NCBI GenBank assembly: GCA_002482505.1
Contig: DLGD01000023.1
Span: 3,033 to 37,594 of the forward strand
Length of the DNA stretch: 34,562 nt
From: Christensenella sp. UBA7703
GTDB lineage: Bacteria > Bacillota > Clostridia > Christensenellales > CAG-138
Reading direction: 5' to 3'
Every line of letters begins with the position of its first letter. Within the stretch, counting starts at the first letter, position 1. A program made the position numbers and the translations under genes. The notes below the pieces were generated by a model, which was given only the letters and a program-made list of their open reading frames with translations, was not told where the DNA came from and made no database searches. Shown here one piece after another: positions 32,812-34,562 of this stretch.

Positions 32812-33987
32812 TCAGATATGTTCTTGTGTCAGGTATCGATATGCAATCTCGGCATAGACAGCTGCCCCTGTCGGCACCGCCTCGTCGTCAAACTCCACCT
32901 TTTCATGGTGTTCGGGATAGTGCCGCCCCTCCGGCGATTGGCTGAGAATATACATGTAAACAGCAGGAACCCGGGATGAAATCAACGCAAAGTCGTCGCT
33001 TCCCATCGAAAAATGACTGCCAAGCGGCGCAATCAACGCGCCGGTGAGTCCGCTCTCCAGCCACACCTGGACCGTTTGCGCAAACGCGGCATCGTTGACA
33101 AGCATCGGAATTGCGCCGGCCAGTTCCACCTCTGCACGCATACCGTATGCCGCGGCAACACCGGCGGCAATCTCTCGAATGCGCGCCAGCACATAGGCTC
33201 GTTTTCCCTCATTCGTCATACGCAGCGTACCGCTAAATATGCATGTTTCCGGGATGACGTTTGCCGCGCTTCCCCCTTCGATCTTGCAGACGGTCAACAC
33301 CGATGGCGACTCCGCATCAATCTCAAGCCGCATCATGTCCGTCAGCGCATCGATAATTTTAAGCGCACAATAGATCGGGTTCTTCGCCTTATGCGGCTCC
33401 GCGCCGTGACCGCCCATTCCGCGCACGCATACATGGATCTCATCGCGGCTAGCATACACAGCGCCGGTATTGACGGAGATTGCGCCCGTTGGATACGCTT
33501 CATTGCCTGCGATGTGAATTGCAGCTGCAAAGTCCGGCAGAGGGTCGAGCACGCCAGCAGCAATCATGCTGCCTGCCCCATCCGCGGTTTCCTCGCCAGC
33601 CTGAAACATCAGCACTACCTCGCCCGTAAGCGCGTCTTCGTGAGATTGAAGCAGCATGGCGGCGCCCAGCAGCATGGCGGCATGCAAATCATGCCCGCAG
33701 GCATGCATAGCCCCGTTTTGAGAAGCGAACGGAAGTCCGGTTTTCTCCGCAATCGGGAGTGCATCCATGTCCCCGCGCAGGAGGATGCGCTTTCCGCCGG
33801 GTTTGCCGATGTTGGCGATGACCCCGCCGGCTACGCGTTGGTGCAGAATGCCGTACTCGGAGAGCACCGCGCAAACCGCGTCTGTGGTAAACGGCAGATT
33901 GAGCCCGATTTCCGGGTGTTGGTGCAGCATGCGCCTAAATGAAATGAGCGATTCGCGTTTTTCAAATGCTTCTGTCAGAAAATTCAT
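32812..33987 (-). CDS. M20-family amidohydrolase (N-acyl-amino-acid/hippurate hydrolase type)
   Basis: The product is 391 residues. Motifs are HQHPEIGL (22-29), RGDMDALP (71-78), HACGHDLHAAMLLGAA (95-110; metal Cys97 and His99), QAGEE (129-133), the dimerisation-domain GGHGAEPHKAKNP and the late HHEKVEFDDEA. The Cys ligand and length match the AmhX/carboxypeptidase Ss1/IAA-amino-acid hydrolase branch, which removes acyl groups from L-amino acids or similar amides. AGGAGA precedes ATG 33987. It is the first gene after the sigma-54 promoter at 34138-34154. Together with the D-aminoacylase it could handle acylated amino acids of either configuration. Confidence 0.93.
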   Translation of the reverse strand: MNFLTEAFEKRESLISFRRMLHQHPEIGLNLPFTTDAVCAVLSEYGILHQRVAGGVIANIGKPGGKRILLRGDMDALPIAEKTGLPFASQNGAMHACGHDLHAAMLLGAAMLLQSHEDALTGEVVLMFQAGEETADGAGSMIAAGVLDPLPDFAAAIHIAGNEAYPTGAISVNTGAVYASRDEIHVCVRGMGGHGAEPHKAKNPIYCALKIIDALTDMMRLEIDAESPSVLTVCKIEGGSAANVIPETCIFSGTLRMTNEGKRAYVLARIREIAAGVAAAYGMRAEVELAGAIPMLVNDAAFAQTVQVWLESGLTGALIAPLGSHFSMGSDDFALISSRVPAVYMYILSQSPEGRHYPEHHEKVEFDDEAVPTGAAVYAEIAYRYLTQEHI

Positions 33988-34137
33988 GCGCTGTCTCCTG
34001 TATCCCTAAACTGAATATCGTTTTTTTCTGCGATCACGGATGGTGTTTTTTCATCCGGTGTCTGCGGATCAATTTCGGGGTGGTTTTCACTGATTTACAT
34101 ATGATCGTGTGTCTTTACTTGTCGATACTCTTGTATT

Positions 34138-34154
34138 AGCAAAAGTCGTGCCAA
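34138..34154 (-). promoter_or_regulatory. Sigma-54 (-24/-12) promoter of the eight-gene catabolic operon
   Basis: On the minus strand TTGGCACGACTTTTGCT matches the sigma-54 consensus YTGGCACGRNNNTTGCW at every defined position, with GG and GC at the required spacing. Transcription would start near 34127, about 140 bases before the M20 ATG at 33987. No competing sigma-A promoter of similar quality is seen in this gap. The promoter would need an enhancer-binding activator, which is not encoded in the window. Confidence 0.82.
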
Positions 34155-34232
34155 CCCGAATGTTTGGAGAAAACTTTTTTCTGCCGACGCAGGCAGTGGG
34201 CACAGTTCATACGTTCCATTTTTACAAAAGTT

Positions 34233-34258
34233 GCCAAGATCTGGAAGGCCAAAATCTG
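34233..34258. promoter_or_regulatory. Direct repeat upstream of the sigma-54 promoter, candidate activator-binding sites
   Basis: GCCAAGATCTG (34233-34243) and GCCAAAATCTG (34248-34258) match at 10 of 11 positions and start 15 bases apart. They lie about 106-131 bases upstream of the predicted transcription start, the normal position for enhancer sites of sigma-54 activators. Function is inferred from position. Confidence 0.45.
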
Positions 34259-34274
34259 CCCTTTACCGGTTTTG

Positions 34275-34306
34275 AATTCTATTATGGCTAGAATTTGGTT
34301 TTTTCT
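34275..34306. other. AT-rich hairpin downstream of asparaginase
   Basis: AATTCTA (34275-34281) and TAGAATT (34289-34295) form a 7-bp stem with a 7-base loop. The T-run (TGGTTTTTT) is on the plus strand, where there is no gene, so it is a poor asparaginase terminator. No better terminator is visible between 34155 and 34331. Confidence 0.25.
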
Positions 34307-34331
34307 GGTTTATCTGGTTTTTTAGGTTCGC

Positions 34332-34562
34332 CTAATCCAGTTTTGCCGGTTCGTCTCCCTGTGCTCGCGAGATTTCCCCGCAAAAATCTGTGTACATCAT
34401 CCGCCGGACGTCCTCCGGCGTGGTCGCGTGGGCCAGCACCCACATGAGCTTCGTCACCGCGCATTCGCTCGTCATGTCGTAGGCTTGCATGATGCCGAGT
34501 TCCAGCGCGAGCCGCCCGGTCTCGTAGACCGCGGGGTCGCTCGGCTCATAGCGGCACTGCGT
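34332..34562 (-). CDS. L-asparaginase, C-terminal 76 residues (5' end outside window)
   Basis: The frame is open from the window edge to TAG at 34332-34334. The visible part reads QCRYEPSDPAVYETGRLAL, then LGIMQAYDMTSECAVTKLMW. This matches the end of bacterial L-asparaginases, where a Gln-Cys segment, the VYE-G-x-x-L-x-x-G-I stretch and the YDMT-E-A-x-T-K-L-W block are diagnostic. The enzyme hydrolyses asparagine to aspartate and ammonia. The type (cytoplasmic or secreted) cannot be told without the N-terminus. It lies upstream of the sigma-54 operon in the same direction, and the 344-base gap with its own promoter suggests a separate unit. Confidence 0.85.
   Translation of the reverse strand, partial: TQCRYEPSDPAVYETGRLALELGIMQAYDMTSECAVTKLMWVLAHATTPEDVRRMMYTDFCGEISRAQGDEPAKLD

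Noticed and set aside
34138..34160. T-box-like string GGGTTGGCAC on the minus strand
   Set aside because: The T-box core AGGGTGGNACCGCG is not matched well and no antiterminator/terminator pair follows. The same bases are a full sigma-54 promoter match.
34109..34291. 60-codon plus-strand frame between the M20 and asparaginase genes
   Set aside because: It overlaps the sigma-54 promoter and upstream repeats, has only a GTG start without a ribosome binding site, and matches no family.
19930..34562. Fructose-asparagine (fra-type) utilisation locus, suggested by asparaginase plus sugar-type kinase
   Set aside because: No SIS-domain deglycase (FraB-like) or dedicated fra transporter is present, and most genes here have no place in that pathway.

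Overview
The window looks like a piece of a Gram-positive, anaerobic, probably gut-associated Bacillota/Clostridia genome. The reasons are strong AGGAGG-type ribosome binding sites, a secreted protein with Listeria-Bacteroides (InlB-type) repeats, a domain-swapped GH3 glucosidase of the kind known from rumen clostridia, SHOCT and DUF2680 membrane proteins, and clostridial-style amino-acid catabolic genes. No tRNA, rRNA, CRISPR array or insertion sequence was seen. Both ends cut a gene: a repeat surface protein on the left and an L-asparaginase on the right.

Layout. (1) 1-2120 (-): N-terminal 706 residues of a secreted repeat protein, followed by about 0.9 kb of AT-rich non-coding DNA. (2) 3043-5789: a TetR regulator divergent from an SDR reductase plus AttH/CrtC-like lipocalin gene pair, with overlapping promoters sharing one palindromic operator. 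(3) 12661-6028 (-): an apparent operon PAP2 phosphatase > membrane-anchored permuted GH3 > classical GH3 > GtrA, suggesting handling of glycans or lipid-linked sugars. The classical GH3 gene contains a perfect 36-bp palindrome. (4) 12926-13687 (-): an AraC-type regulator. (5) 14073-17022 (+): a DUF2680 protein, two SHOCT proteins, a response regulator and a histidine kinase whose extracytoplasmic sensor carries a Met-rich patch. (6) 23839-17142 (-): MFS transporter > M29 aminopeptidase > FGGY kinase > citrate synthase > glutamate dehydrogenase. (7) 33987-24251 (-): eight tightly packed genes: M20 amidohydrolase > serine hydrolase > N-acyl-D-amino-acid deacylase > aminotransferase > DapA-family lyase > class II aldolase > PHP phosphoesterase > a fusion of a P1 (DmpA-like) aminopeptidase with an Asp/Glu racemase. 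(8) The C-terminus of L-asparaginase (-).

The most interesting part is the right-hand half. The eight-gene operon is preceded by a full-consensus sigma-54 (-24/-12) promoter with a direct repeat about 106-131 bp upstream of the predicted start, where an enhancer-binding activator would sit. Its enzymes are almost all cytoplasmic deacylases, peptidases and D-amino-acid enzymes, combined with two mechanistically different aldolases, a phosphoesterase and, in the neighbouring unit, a transporter and a sugar-type kinase. I infer an inducible catabolic system for an imported acylated, D-amino-acid-containing or otherwise non-standard peptide-like compound carrying a polyol or sugar-acid part, feeding transamination, glutamate and citrate metabolism. 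The substrate cannot be told from sequence alone. The P1 peptidase-racemase fusion looks like the most unusual single protein here.
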